Assembly: GCA_963749715.1 (NCBI GenBank)
Contig: CAVVNR010000008.1
Coordinates: forward strand, 124,001 to 188,000
Direction of reading: 5' to 3'
DNA from: Roseiarcus sp963749715
GTDB taxonomy: Bacteria > Pseudomonadota > Alphaproteobacteria > Rhizobiales > Beijerinckiaceae
Length of the DNA: 64,000 nt
The notes under the pieces were generated by a model. The model ran no database searches and was not told the origin of the DNA. It worked only from the letters and a program-made list of their open reading frames with translations. Positions within the stretch are counted from its first letter, which is position 1. Each line of letters starts with the position of its first letter. A program made the translations under genes and the position numbers. This document shows positions 36,146-46,072 of this stretch, in pieces.

Positions 36146-36448
36146 ATGATCGACTGGACGCGCGTTGTCGGTTTCGATTGGGACGCCGGCAACGAGCGGA
36201 AGAGCGTGGACAAGCACGGAGTGAGCCAGGCGGAAGCGGAGCAGGCGTTCTTCTGTCAGCCGTTGCTAGTCGTCAACGACGAAAGTCACAGCGCGTCGGA
36301 GCCGAGGTTTCACGCGCTTGGCCGCACAGAGAGAGGGCGGCAACTCCAGGTGACTTTCACACTCCGACGGGAAGGCTGCCTGATCCGTGTCATTTCCGCT
36401 CGCGACATGAGCGCCAGGGAAAGGAATTTCTATGAAAAGAGCGCCTAA
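36146..36448 (+). CDS. brnT: BrnT family toxin (ribonuclease)
   Basis: A 100-residue BrnT-like RNase of the RelE-type fold. Family features are VGFDWDAGNERKSVDKHGVS near the start, AEQAFF, RFHALGRTERGRQL and the C-terminal IRVISARDMSARERNFYE. It would stop translation by cutting mRNA when free. Its last 17 bases overlap the start of brnA, the usual BrnT-BrnA order. The gene lies between the decayed ettA copy and ettA. Confidence 0.92.
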   Translation: MIDWTRVVGFDWDAGNERKSVDKHGVSQAEAEQAFFCQPLLVVNDESHSASEPRFHALGRTERGRQLQVTFTLRREGCLIRVISARDMSARERNFYEKSA

Positions 36449-36692
36449 GCTTGCCGGAAAATTCAACAGCGAAGCCGACGAGCGTGCCCATTGGGAGCGT
36501 GAGGATTCGACCGCGGGCCTTGACTGGAGCCGCGCCGAGCGCGTGCGCCTGCCCAACCTTCAACCGACCACGACTGCGATCTCGCTCAGGCTACCCGTGA
36601 GCCTTTTGGAGGATATCAAGATCGTGGCGCACAAGCGCGACGTGCCTTATCAGTCGCTGATCAAGATGTGGCTCGCCGAGAAGGTGGGGTAA
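36432..36692 (+). CDS. brnA: BrnA family antitoxin (CopG-like)
   Basis: An 86-residue antitoxin with an acidic-basic N-terminal part that should wrap BrnT and a C-terminal ribbon-helix-helix for DNA binding (TTAISLRLPVSLLEDIKIVA, then VPYQSLIKMWLAEKVG). It overlaps brnT by 17 bases. Expected to bind the palindrome at 36121-36143 together with BrnT. Confidence 0.92.
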   Translation: MKRAPKLAGKFNSEADERAHWEREDSTAGLDWSRAERVRLPNLQPTTTAISLRLPVSLLEDIKIVAHKRDVPYQSLIKMWLAEKVG

Positions 36693-36749
36693 GCGATTGG
36701 CCGGAATTGGAAGTCACATGCCCGGTATTCAGACCCTCGGCGTCGCGCG

Positions 36750-38405
<1,656 letters not shown>

Positions 38406-38523
38406 TTCGAGCATCCTTGGATTGTGCGGGAAATTCGGGCCGGGGATATCAGGGGAGGGGAGGGGAGGCAATCCCCGCGCGCCGGCCGAGCGCAAACCAA
38501 TCGAAGCCGCGCGGGCCCTTTTT

Positions 38524-39522
38524 TCAGAGGGCCGGGACGGCTGGGCCGTCGTCGATCCACACAGTCATGCCCGGCTCGAGGACAGGGGTCGGGCCGATCG
38601 GATCGGCGCGCAGGAGGAAGTTGTTGAGGTCGTGGTCGCCGACGGCGCGCGCCGCGCGCCACACCGCGAACTCCCCGAGCGGCCTCAGCTCGGTGACTTT
38701 GGCTTCGAAACGGTCGCCGGCGGCGGTCTTGAGCGCGATCTTCGAACCTATCGTCAAACCTTGAAGGCGGTCCTCGCGGATCGTGAACGTGAACCATCGA
38801 TCGCCCGCGACGGCGAGCGTGAGCACCGGCTGGCCCGGACTGATCGCTTCGCCCGGCTCGGCGACCAGAAGCCGCGCGACGCCGTCAACGGGCGAGGTCA
38901 GGGTCGTCTTGGCCAGCTGAGCCTCTAGGTCGGCGACCGTCGCCGCGGCGAGCGCGACCTGACTCCGCGCGATCGCGAGTTCTTCCTTCGTCGGTCCAGC
39001 CTTGCTCTGAGCCAAGGCCGCCTGGGCGAGGACAAGACTCGCCTCAGATTCGCTCAAGGCGGCGGCGTCCTCGTCAAATTGCTGCTTGCTCGCGTAGTTC
39101 TTGGCCGCGAGCACCGAGACGCGCGCGAACTGCTGCTTGGCCAGCGTGACGTTGGCGGCGGCGATCGCGACATTCTGCGCCGCGGCGTCACGCTCTTCCT
39201 GCCGCACGCCCGCGACGACGTTGGCGAGATTCGCGCGCGCCAATTCCAGGTTGGCCTTCGCTTCCTCAAGCGAGGCGGCGACCTCCGGGCTCGACAGCGC
39301 CGCGACCACTTCGCCCTTGCGCACCGCCTGCAGGAGTTTCACCGGCAAGGAGGCGAGCCGGGCCGAAATTTCCGGCGCGAGGCGGATCTCCGTCTCGTGC
39401 ACGACGCCGATGAGCGGCGGCCGAGGCTTCCGCTGCGTCTCGAACCGAAACAGTGCGGCCGCGGCGCCAAGGATGATCACGGCGAGCGCAAGGATCGCCA
39501 ATGTCCGGGTCTTACTGCTCAT
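38524..39522 (-). CDS. HlyD-family periplasmic adaptor (membrane fusion protein)
   Basis: A 332-residue adaptor with one N-terminal membrane helix (LAILALAVIILGAAAALF), a lipoyl-like half, a long alpha-helical hairpin (about residues 75-200, Ala/Glu/Gln-rich) and the matching lipoyl/beta-barrel return (TTLTSPVDGVARLL, then IREDRLQGLTIG). Such adaptors bridge inner-membrane exporters to a TolC-like channel. Its start overlaps the permease end by 11 bases, so it is the last gene of this operon. A second adaptor opens the same operon. Confidence 0.88.
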   Translation of the reverse strand: MSSKTRTLAILALAVIILGAAAALFRFETQRKPRPPLIGVVHETEIRLAPEISARLASLPVKLLQAVRKGEVVAALSSPEVAASLEEAKANLELARANLANVVAGVRQEERDAAAQNVAIAAANVTLAKQQFARVSVLAAKNYASKQQFDEDAAALSESEASLVLAQAALAQSKAGPTKEELAIARSQVALAAATVADLEAQLAKTTLTSPVDGVARLLVAEPGEAISPGQPVLTLAVAGDRWFTFTIREDRLQGLTIGSKIALKTAAGDRFEAKVTELRPLGEFAVWRAARAVGDHDLNNFLLRADPIGPTPVLEPGMTVWIDDGPAVPAL

Positions 39523-41851
39523 GGCGAGCCTCGCTGCGCGACACGATGGCGGTCGCCGCCGCGGCGAGCAGGCCGTAGACGATCGTTAGAATCCACAAAA
39601 TCGTCCAGTCGCGCCTCACCTCAAGGATGCTTGCGCCCATCTGATTGATGCGAACCAATCCATCGATCGCCGAGGTGCTGGGAAAGACGCGGCTTGCGGC
39701 CCGGATGAAATCGGGAAGGGCTTCGACCGGCCAGGATACGCCGACCTGGAAGAAGAGCGGAAGGCTCACGGCGATCAAGATAAGAATCGCGGTCTCGCGG
39801 CGCTTGAACCAGGCGCTGACGAACTGCGCGAGGAAGCTGACCGAAAGGACGAAAGGGACCGCCATCAGGATAAGATCCTCGAGCCGCCCGAGCGTCGAGA
39901 AGCCGTAAACACGCGGCAGCACAATCAAATAGAGCGCAAGTCCTGGAATCGCGAAGCAGAGATGCGCGAGGCCCTGGCCGAAGACGGCGCGCGGGCCGGA
40001 TCGAAGCCGCCGGTTCACTGCGCCGCCGAGGGCGTAAGCCGCCCCGCCGAGCGACGCAACGCCGAGCAGCAACGTCTGCTGAAGGATGAGGATGAAGGCG
40101 GCGGGCACGACATAGCTCGCATATCCGCCCGTCGGGTTGAACAGAGGCTGGGAAAGAAAGTCGATCGGCGAAGCGCCGCGAGTCATCGCCGCATAGACCA
40201 GGCTGCCTTCGCTGCGCGCGCCGCGCGTCGCGATATCGTTGGAGACCGTCGAAGCGGCTTCCGATATGCCCTGCAGGGAGCGGCTGTAGAGGAGAAAATA
40301 CGCCGCATCGACATAGGCCGCGATTCGCGCTTGCTCGCCCCGCAACACTTGTCGCTCGGTGTCCTTGGGGATTGCGAGGATGGCGAACACGTCATGGCGG
40401 TCGATTGCGGCCTGCGCCTCGGCCAGGGTGTTCGCCCGCACTGCCACCTGGAGCGCCTCGTCAGCGTTCAACGTCTGCACCAGGTCGCGGCTCAGCTCGG
40501 TTTGATCCTGATCGACGACGGCAATCGGTATGCCGCGGAGCACCTGTCCGAGATAGGGCTGCGGGTAAAGCGCCCCGTACAGGAGCGGCGCGAGCACGAT
40601 CAGGCCGAGAACTCCCCGGTCGCCGAGAATTCGTTGGAACTCGTTGCCCATGGCGATCGCGACGCCTCGTCCGTACCGGATGCGGAGAACGGGCTCCGCC
40701 GCGCGTCGCGGCGGCGCGTTGGCGATCGCGCGCAGCCTTGCCCAGGCGAGCGCGAAATAGAGGCAGGCGAGGCCGGCCAAAATCGCGAACGGCCTAACCG
40801 AGTCCGAAGGAGGCAGGCCGCGCGCCGCCTGGTCGAACAGGACCTGCAGATACCAGCGAAGCGGCAGTATGGAGCCCCAGGCCTGGGCGAAAGCTCCCAT
40901 CGCGGCGATCGGGAAGCCAACGCCGGCGAAGCCGAATGCCGGATTGCAGAATATCGCGATCAGGCTCAGCCCGGTCGGGAGCGCTTGAGTGAGTAGAACC
41001 AGCAACGCCCCAAAGGAAAGATAGGCGATAAGCAGCAAGCACGCCGCGGCGGCGACCAGGACCGGGTCGCCCCGAAAAGACACGCCGTACAGGACGTGGA
41101 GGATGGCTGCGTCGACCACCATCATGAGCAGGAAGATGGCGAACAGAGGCAAGAATTTGCCGATCAGCGCGACCAGCGGACGGCCTCCGGCGGCGCGCAT
41201 CCAGGCGCGTTTGCTGCGCTGGGCGAACTCCGAGCCGACCGCGTAGCCCCCCGCAATCGCCGTGACGACGTGCAGCACAGTCGGCAGCACCGCCCGGAGC
41301 AGGAACTGGGCGAAATTCAGCGCCGGGTTCGACAGCACGTATTGTTCGGCGACGAGCGCGCCAGGCTGATAACCGCCGGGGCCTGGCTGGCGCGGCAGCG
41401 CAGCGGTCGCCGCGGCCACCGCGCTCTGTATGGCCGAGGCGGCGTTGTTGCCGGGCGTATAATATTGCCGGTTGTAGAGCGACACGACCTGCGGGCGCTT
41501 CCGGGCGAGGAGGTCTCGCTCGAAGTTCTCGGGGATGTAGACGGCGGCGATCGCGTCGCCGGAGCGGACCGCCTGCATGGCGCTCCTCATGTCGCTCGAT
41601 CGCTCGGCGACGGTTACGCCCGGGGCGGAGGCAATCGACTGCACGTAGATGAGCGAGGTCGCGGAGCGGTCGGCGTCGACGATGGCGACCCTGAGATTGC
41701 GAATGACCGCATTGCTGAAAATGAGGGTCAGAACGGCAAAAGCGATGACCGGAACGAGGATGGCCAGAACGAGCGCCACGCCGTCGCGTCGCATCCAGCG
41801 CAACTCGCGGGTCGCGACGAGAAGCAGTCCGGGCTTCGCGGGCGCCCTCAT
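39512..41851 (-). CDS. ABC-2 type permease with two fused transport units
   Basis: A 779-residue protein formed by two ABC-2 (YhhJ/YbhR-type) permease units in tandem. Each has an N-terminal helix, a large periplasmic region and about five C-terminal helices: unit one about residues 1-385 (start RELRWMRRDGVALVLAILVP), unit two from about 395 (start AMGNEFQRILGDRGVLGLIV). In most bacteria these are two separate genes next to an ATPase gene. No ATPase is encoded here. The ATG at 41851 overlaps the upstream adaptor stop by 4 bases. Probable role: export of drugs or lipids. Confidence 0.85.
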   Translation of the reverse strand: MRAPAKPGLLLVATRELRWMRRDGVALVLAILVPVIAFAVLTLIFSNAVIRNLRVAIVDADRSATSLIYVQSIASAPGVTVAERSSDMRSAMQAVRSGDAIAAVYIPENFERDLLARKRPQVVSLYNRQYYTPGNNAASAIQSAVAAATAALPRQPGPGGYQPGALVAEQYVLSNPALNFAQFLLRAVLPTVLHVVTAIAGGYAVGSEFAQRSKRAWMRAAGGRPLVALIGKFLPLFAIFLLMMVVDAAILHVLYGVSFRGDPVLVAAAACLLLIAYLSFGALLVLLTQALPTGLSLIAIFCNPAFGFAGVGFPIAAMGAFAQAWGSILPLRWYLQVLFDQAARGLPPSDSVRPFAILAGLACLYFALAWARLRAIANAPPRRAAEPVLRIRYGRGVAIAMGNEFQRILGDRGVLGLIVLAPLLYGALYPQPYLGQVLRGIPIAVVDQDQTELSRDLVQTLNADEALQVAVRANTLAEAQAAIDRHDVFAILAIPKDTERQVLRGEQARIAAYVDAAYFLLYSRSLQGISEAASTVSNDIATRGARSEGSLVYAAMTRGASPIDFLSQPLFNPTGGYASYVVPAAFILILQQTLLLGVASLGGAAYALGGAVNRRLRSGPRAVFGQGLAHLCFAIPGLALYLIVLPRVYGFSTLGRLEDLILMAVPFVLSVSFLAQFVSAWFKRRETAILILIAVSLPLFFQVGVSWPVEALPDFIRAASRVFPSTSAIDGLVRINQMGASILEVRRDWTILWILTIVYGLLAAAATAIVSRSEARHEQ

Positions 41852-42909
41852 CGGACCTCGCCGGTCGGCCACTCGGCGTAGACGCTCATGCCCGGCCGCA
41901 GCGCGGGCAGCAAGGAGACAGGATAGGCGCGTATCTCGAAGGTCCTGAGGTCGAAATCGCCGGTTGCTCGCGTCGCGCGCCATCCCGCGTACTCGCCGCG
42001 CGTCTCGATGAGCTTGATCGCCGCCTCGATTTCCTGGTCGCCGAGGGCGGGGACGCGCATTTTGAATCTGTCGCCAACCTTGAGCCCCTTGACCAGATCC
42101 TCGCGAAGATTGAACCGGAGCCAGACGTCATTGAGATCGTACAGCGAAAGTAGCGGCACGCCGGGAGAGACATATTCCCCGAGCTCCGCTCCGATCTGAT
42201 AGACCTGCGAAGCGATCGGCGCCTTGACCGTGAGTTCGTCGACGTCGGCCTTGATCGTGTCGACGCTCGCTTGCGCCTGGAGCACTTTGGTCTGAGCGAT
42301 CGCGCGCTCTTCCTTGGTCGCCCCGTTCACGGCCTCGTCATAGGCGAGCTTGGCGCTGTCCTGACTCCTTCTCGCCACTTCGAGCGAGTTCGTGGCCTGG
42401 TCGAGCTGTTGCAGCGGCGCGTTGCCCGTGCCGGCGAGGTCCTTGATGCGGTCGTAGGTTTTTTGGGCGAGGGCGAAGTTGGCCTGGGCGCTCTCGAGCG
42501 CGGCCTTCTTCTGATCGACCACTTCCGCGCGCGTGCCCACCAGGGTGTTGGCGAGCTGGGCCTTTGCGACCTCGACGCTCGCCTCGGCCTGACGCCATTT
42601 GGTGATCAGCTCCGGATTGTCGATCTCGAACAGCAATTGCCCGGCCGAGACGTTCTGGCCTCGCTCGACCGGACGCTGGCCGACGCGCCCATCGACGCGC
42701 GCTGCGATGTCGATGCGGGTGGCGTCGGCCTCGCCCTGGACGATCAACGGCGCCGGTCGAGCGAGATACCAGATCGAAAGTCCAACGATCGCGGCAAGGA
42801 TGAGCGTCACGATGGCCGCTGCCGCGAGCCCGCCGCCGCTCGGCCGCTCGCGCGGGAGTTCGGCTTTGCTTTTCTCTACAGGCGCTGGGCTCTCTTTTAC
42901 ATCGGTCAT
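41848..42909 (-). CDS. HlyD-family periplasmic adaptor, first gene of the efflux operon
   Basis: A 353-residue adaptor with an N-terminal cytosolic tail, a membrane helix (AAAAIVTLILAAIVGLSIWY), lipoyl part (ADATRIDIAARVDGRVG), a long coiled hairpin (LEVARRSQDSAKLAYDEAVN), and the return barrel (TVKAPIASQVYQIGAELGE). It ends with ATGA overlap into the permease. ATG 42909 is used because it gives the normal cytosolic tail. It is divergently oriented to the small secreted protein gene at 43066. Confidence 0.88.
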   Translation of the reverse strand: MTDVKESPAPVEKSKAELPRERPSGGGLAAAAIVTLILAAIVGLSIWYLARPAPLIVQGEADATRIDIAARVDGRVGQRPVERGQNVSAGQLLFEIDNPELITKWRQAEASVEVAKAQLANTLVGTRAEVVDQKKAALESAQANFALAQKTYDRIKDLAGTGNAPLQQLDQATNSLEVARRSQDSAKLAYDEAVNGATKEERAIAQTKVLQAQASVDTIKADVDELTVKAPIASQVYQIGAELGEYVSPGVPLLSLYDLNDVWLRFNLREDLVKGLKVGDRFKMRVPALGDQEIEAAIKLIETRGEYAGWRATRATGDFDLRTFEIRAYPVSLLPALRPGMSVYAEWPTGEVR

Positions 42910-43065
42910 ACGGTGCTCATCTCCTGCCGCGCGGTGCGTCACCTTTAGCACGGTTGGAGGCGGCGCCATTTTCCGCAAGGCGGCGGAAACGGCCGCCATC
43001 GAATTGAGACGACCTCGGGAAGCGCATAGGATCGAGACGTGCGCCGCGCACAAGGAGCTCCTGGC

Positions 43066-43317
43066 ATGCGTTCAAGCCTTTGCCTCGCAACGATGCTGGC
43101 GGCGTGCGGCATAGCGGCTGCTCAGGCGCCGCCGCTCGCGATCGAGCAATTGCTGGCTCAAGGATGGGAGATCGCGGGCTACGCCAGCGGCTACGACAAT
43201 CGCACCTCGCTGATCCTGTTTCGGCATGCGGGAACGAACGCGCTCGTCCAGTGCGGGGTCCTTTATGACGTGACCCGCAATCCGCGGACGATTGTCAACT
43301 GCTACGAGGTGCGGTGA
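43066..43317 (+). CDS. Small secreted protein
   Basis: An 83-residue protein with a Sec signal peptide (LCLATMLAACGIAAAQA) and a mature domain of about 65 residues with the pattern LLAQGWEIAGYASGYDNRTS, two cysteines (QCGVLYD and NCYEVR) and no known family. The ATG at 43066 follows CAAGGAGC, a clear ribosome site. Similar short periplasmic proteins occur in alphaproteobacteria, but their role is unknown. Confidence 0.75.
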   Translation: MRSSLCLATMLAACGIAAAQAPPLAIEQLLAQGWEIAGYASGYDNRTSLILFRHAGTNALVQCGVLYDVTRNPRTIVNCYEVR

Positions 43318-43495
43318 GTGCGGCCAAAGGAAGATGCAAATACTGAAACAAGGCCCGTCATCGCGACCCCCGGATCGAGAGCCCGGCGGAAGCGATCCGG
43401 AGATGAAGGGCGAGGCGGCGGCTCTGGATCGCGCGTCCCCCCGGGCTACGACCCGGGGGTCCTCGCGAGGACGATTTCTGCTGAGCGCCCGCCTG

Positions 43496-44521
43496 CTAAA
43501 TCGCTCCAATCTTCGCGGCGATCAAATCGCCGATCCTTTGCGCTGCAACGCCGAAGCCGCTCAAGAGCTGCTGCAGCAGGGTCTTGCGCGCTTCGGTCGA
43601 GACTTCGTAGAGTTGCGCCTCGGCGCGGGAGCGGAACAGCAGCTCGTCGCCGGTCATGATTTCGTCGACGAGGCCGAGGCCGAGGGCTTCGCGAGCCAGC
43701 CAATGGTCGCCGTTGGCGACTTTGGCGATCTCGACATTCGGCCGGCATTGCTCTACGTGCGACTTGAACGCCTCATGCGTCGCGTCGAGCTTGCCGCGGA
43801 AGTGCTCGCGGCCGGCCGGGGTGATTTCGCCCAGGACCGAGACGGTGCGTTTGAACTCGCCAGCCGTCATCTCCTCGAAATCGATCTCGTTCTTCTTGAG
43901 CAGCCGATGCAGGTTGGGCACGGGCGCGACGACGCCGATCGAGCCGACGACCGCGAACGGCGCGGCGACGATGCGATCGGCCGCGCAGGCCATCATATAG
44001 CCGCCGCTCGCCGCCACCTGATCGACCGAGGCGGTGACCTTCATCTTGTATTCGCGCAATCTCAGGATTTCGGCCGCCGCGAGCCCGTAGCCGGTCACCG
44101 TTCCGCCGGGGCTTTCGATCCTGATCACCACCTCGTCCGTTTGGGGTCGCGCGGCTATCAGGACGGCGTCGATTTCGGAACCGAGACGTGTGACGGCGCT
44201 CGCGCGCATGTCGCCCTTGAAGTTCAGCACGTAGATGCGCTTGCCCGGCTCCTGGCCGCGGCGCGCCTTCGCGGCGGCCTTGGCCTCCTTCTTGCGCGCC
44301 CGGACGAGCGCCTTGCGCTCCTTCTTGTCGAAGAGCGCGCCGTCCATGACGTCGCGCATGTCGTCATAGCGCTCGTTGAGCGACTTGACCTTGATCTCCT
44401 TGTCCCTGGCCTCGCTGGAACGCGCGAGGCGGGCGATCAGGACGGCGAGGCCGCCGATGGCGGCGACGATGATGAGCGCCTTGACGAGGAAAGCAGCGAT
44501 GTCCAACCAGAACGCCATCAA
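43496..44521 (-). CDS. S49 family peptidase, SohB-like
   Basis: A 341-residue membrane-anchored protease. A single N-terminal helix (LDIAAFLVKALIIVAAIGGL) is followed by a charged Lys/Arg-rich stretch and an S49 domain. The likely catalytic Ser lies in VDQVAASGGYMMAC; the conserved RIESPGGTVTGYG and SIGVVAP segments agree. Alone, it would cleave membrane or periplasmic peptides. Starts at ATG 44521 (a second ATG follows at 44518). No partner gene is adjacent. Confidence 0.9.
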   Translation of the reverse strand: MMAFWLDIAAFLVKALIIVAAIGGLAVLIARLARSSEARDKEIKVKSLNERYDDMRDVMDGALFDKKERKALVRARKKEAKAAAKARRGQEPGKRIYVLNFKGDMRASAVTRLGSEIDAVLIAARPQTDEVVIRIESPGGTVTGYGLAAAEILRLREYKMKVTASVDQVAASGGYMMACAADRIVAAPFAVVGSIGVVAPVPNLHRLLKKNEIDFEEMTAGEFKRTVSVLGEITPAGREHFRGKLDATHEAFKSHVEQCRPNVEIAKVANGDHWLAREALGLGLVDEIMTGDELLFRSRAEAQLYEVSTEARKTLLQQLLSGFGVAAQRIGDLIAAKIGAI

Positions 44522-44606
44522 CGGGCTCCACGGAAGCGAGAGGACAGATATAGGCCGGGCGTGCGCTTTTTCACGGCGCGGGCCGACAAGCGGGCCTGCG
44601 TCATGT

Positions 44607-45119
44607 TCACGACAGCTGGCTTTTCGGCAACCGGCCGCTGGGATCGAAGACCCTTACTTTGTGAGGTCGGCGGCCGCCCCAATCCCATAGAACGAGATTG
44701 ACGTCGCCTGCGCCCGCTCCTCGGACAAAGCTCGGCGCGATCAGACCGGCTGCGCCGCCGGCGATGAGCCGCCGCGCGAGGCGCCACGATGCGGGCTCGC
44801 GTCTCGCCGCGGCTTCGGCGAACCAGGGTGAGGCCATGTCCTGTTCGCCGACGCTTGCGGCGCGGCGCGCTTCGCCTGCGCGCAGATCGACGACATCATC
44901 GAAGTCGATCTCGTATGTGCAGAGCACGCAGGGCTCGAATTTGCGGGCGAAGCCTTGCGCCGCCTCCTTGATCGCGGTCATTGGATCGAGCGCCACGTAA
45001 AGCGCAGGCATTCCCTTTGGGTTGAAGCGGCCGCCATGCACGGCTGCGCCGTCGCCGGACAGGGGCTTGAAAGACCAGCGCGCATCATGGGCTCGGTAGG
45101 CGAGGCCCTGAAACCTCAA
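44607..45119 (-). CDS. RES-domain toxin of an Xre-RES toxin-antitoxin pair
   Basis: A 170-residue RES-family protein, NAD+-depleting toxins. The conserved Arg-Glu-Ser set can be placed at YRAHDARWS, AIKEAAQG and IAPSFVRG; RFNPKGMPALYVALD and GGRRPHKVRVFDP are typical. The start is TTG at 45119, overlapping the antitoxin stop by 3 bases; no ATG lies between. The product should be held by the Xre protein upstream. Confidence 0.88.
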   Translation of the reverse strand: MRFQGLAYRAHDARWSFKPLSGDGAAVHGGRFNPKGMPALYVALDPMTAIKEAAQGFARKFEPCVLCTYEIDFDDVVDLRAGEARRAASVGEQDMASPWFAEAAARREPASWRLARRLIAGGAAGLIAPSFVRGAGAGDVNLVLWDWGGRRPHKVRVFDPSGRLPKSQLS

Positions 45120-45496
45120 GCAAAGCCGCCAATGGCGATCGAATCGAGATAGTCGCGAAGCTGGCCAGCCTGCCCGGACTTGACGAGCGATTCCGCGGTC
45201 CGCCCGCCGAAAGCGGGGATCGGCTCGGCCCGATACCACGCCATCGCCTGCGCTCTGCCGCCCGACCAAGCGGAGACGCGGGCAAGAATTTCGGCCATTT
45301 CGCGCAGTCGGGTCTGAGTTTTGGCGGCGCTCAGGCGCTCGCGCTTGTAGAGCGCTTCAGGCGCGAGCCCGATGGTCTCGGCAAGCTGCCTCTTGGTCAG
45401 GCCGTAGGCGTCGACGGCGGCGATCGGCGAATCCGCCTTCGGAGCGCGCTTTCGCCCTGCTGCAACTGCTGCGCGCTTGGATCTGGTTGCGGGCAT
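45116..45496 (-). CDS. Xre/MbcA/ParS-type antitoxin
   Basis: A 126-residue antitoxin: an Arg/Lys-rich start, an Xre helix-turn-helix (YGLTKRQLAETIGLAPEALY) and a C-terminal DUF2384-like part (AMAWYRAEPIPAFGGRTAES) that binds the RES toxin. It is the first gene of the pair and probably represses it. The stop overlaps the toxin start. Confidence 0.9.
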   Translation of the reverse strand: MPATRSKRAAVAAGRKRAPKADSPIAAVDAYGLTKRQLAETIGLAPEALYKRERLSAAKTQTRLREMAEILARVSAWSGGRAQAMAWYRAEPIPAFGGRTAESLVKSGQAGQLRDYLDSIAIGGFA

Positions 45497-45574
45497 ATGT
45501 CCTATTCTTTAACCGATCAATAGGGCAAAGCGTAGGCCCGCCGCTGGCGAACGCAAGCGCCGCGTCAGCCGCGC

Positions 45575-46057
45575 CTAAATCTCCACATCAGGCCCCTTGA
45601 CGCCAAGTTTTTCGGCCAAGGCGGCAATGATCGGCCGTTGGCCGCGGGCCGCTTTCTCCGTGGCTTCGCCGATCGAACACCAGGCCGCCCTGTCGACCTC
45701 GGGGAACTGCGCCATCCGTCCGGAATGCGGCGGCCACTCGATCGCGAAGGCGTTGCTCTCGAGCGATGCGGAATCGAAATCCCCCTCGTGGGCGAAGGCG
45801 ACGATTGTCTTGCCGCCGGGCTGTTTGTGCTGGCCGAGATCGAGACATTCGCCCTCGATCGCCATGCCGGTCTCTTCGAGAAACTCCCGTTTCGCCGCCG
45901 CGAGCCAGTCCTCGCCCTCGTTTGTCAGCCCTTTAGGGATCGACCATGCTCCCAAGTCCTTCTTCGCCCAGAACGGCCCGCCCGGATGCACGAGTAGGAC
46001 TTGCACGCCTTCGGGACGTCTTCGAAAGAGGAGGATACCCGCGCTTATTTTCGCCAT
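45575..46057 (-). CDS. NUDIX hydrolase
   Basis: A 160-residue NUDIX protein with an intact box: G in GEDWLAAAKREFLEETG followed by the E-x2-E-E metal-binding set in REFLEETG. The fold begins AGILLFRRRPEGVQVLLVHP. It most resembles small diadenosine polyphosphate or nucleotide pyrophosphatases. Its start lies 15 bases from the stop of the next gene on the same strand, so the two may be cotranscribed. Confidence 0.9.
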   Translation of the reverse strand: MAKISAGILLFRRRPEGVQVLLVHPGGPFWAKKDLGAWSIPKGLTNEGEDWLAAAKREFLEETGMAIEGECLDLGQHKQPGGKTIVAFAHEGDFDSASLESNAFAIEWPPHSGRMAQFPEVDRAAWCSIGEATEKAARGQRPIIAALAEKLGVKGPDVEI

Positions 46058-46072
46058 CCGGCCGCCTCCTCG

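Noticed and set aside
39962..40996. 344-codon plus-strand frame inside the permease gene
   Set aside because: Antisense to a clear membrane protein; Arg/Glu-rich composition; no motif.
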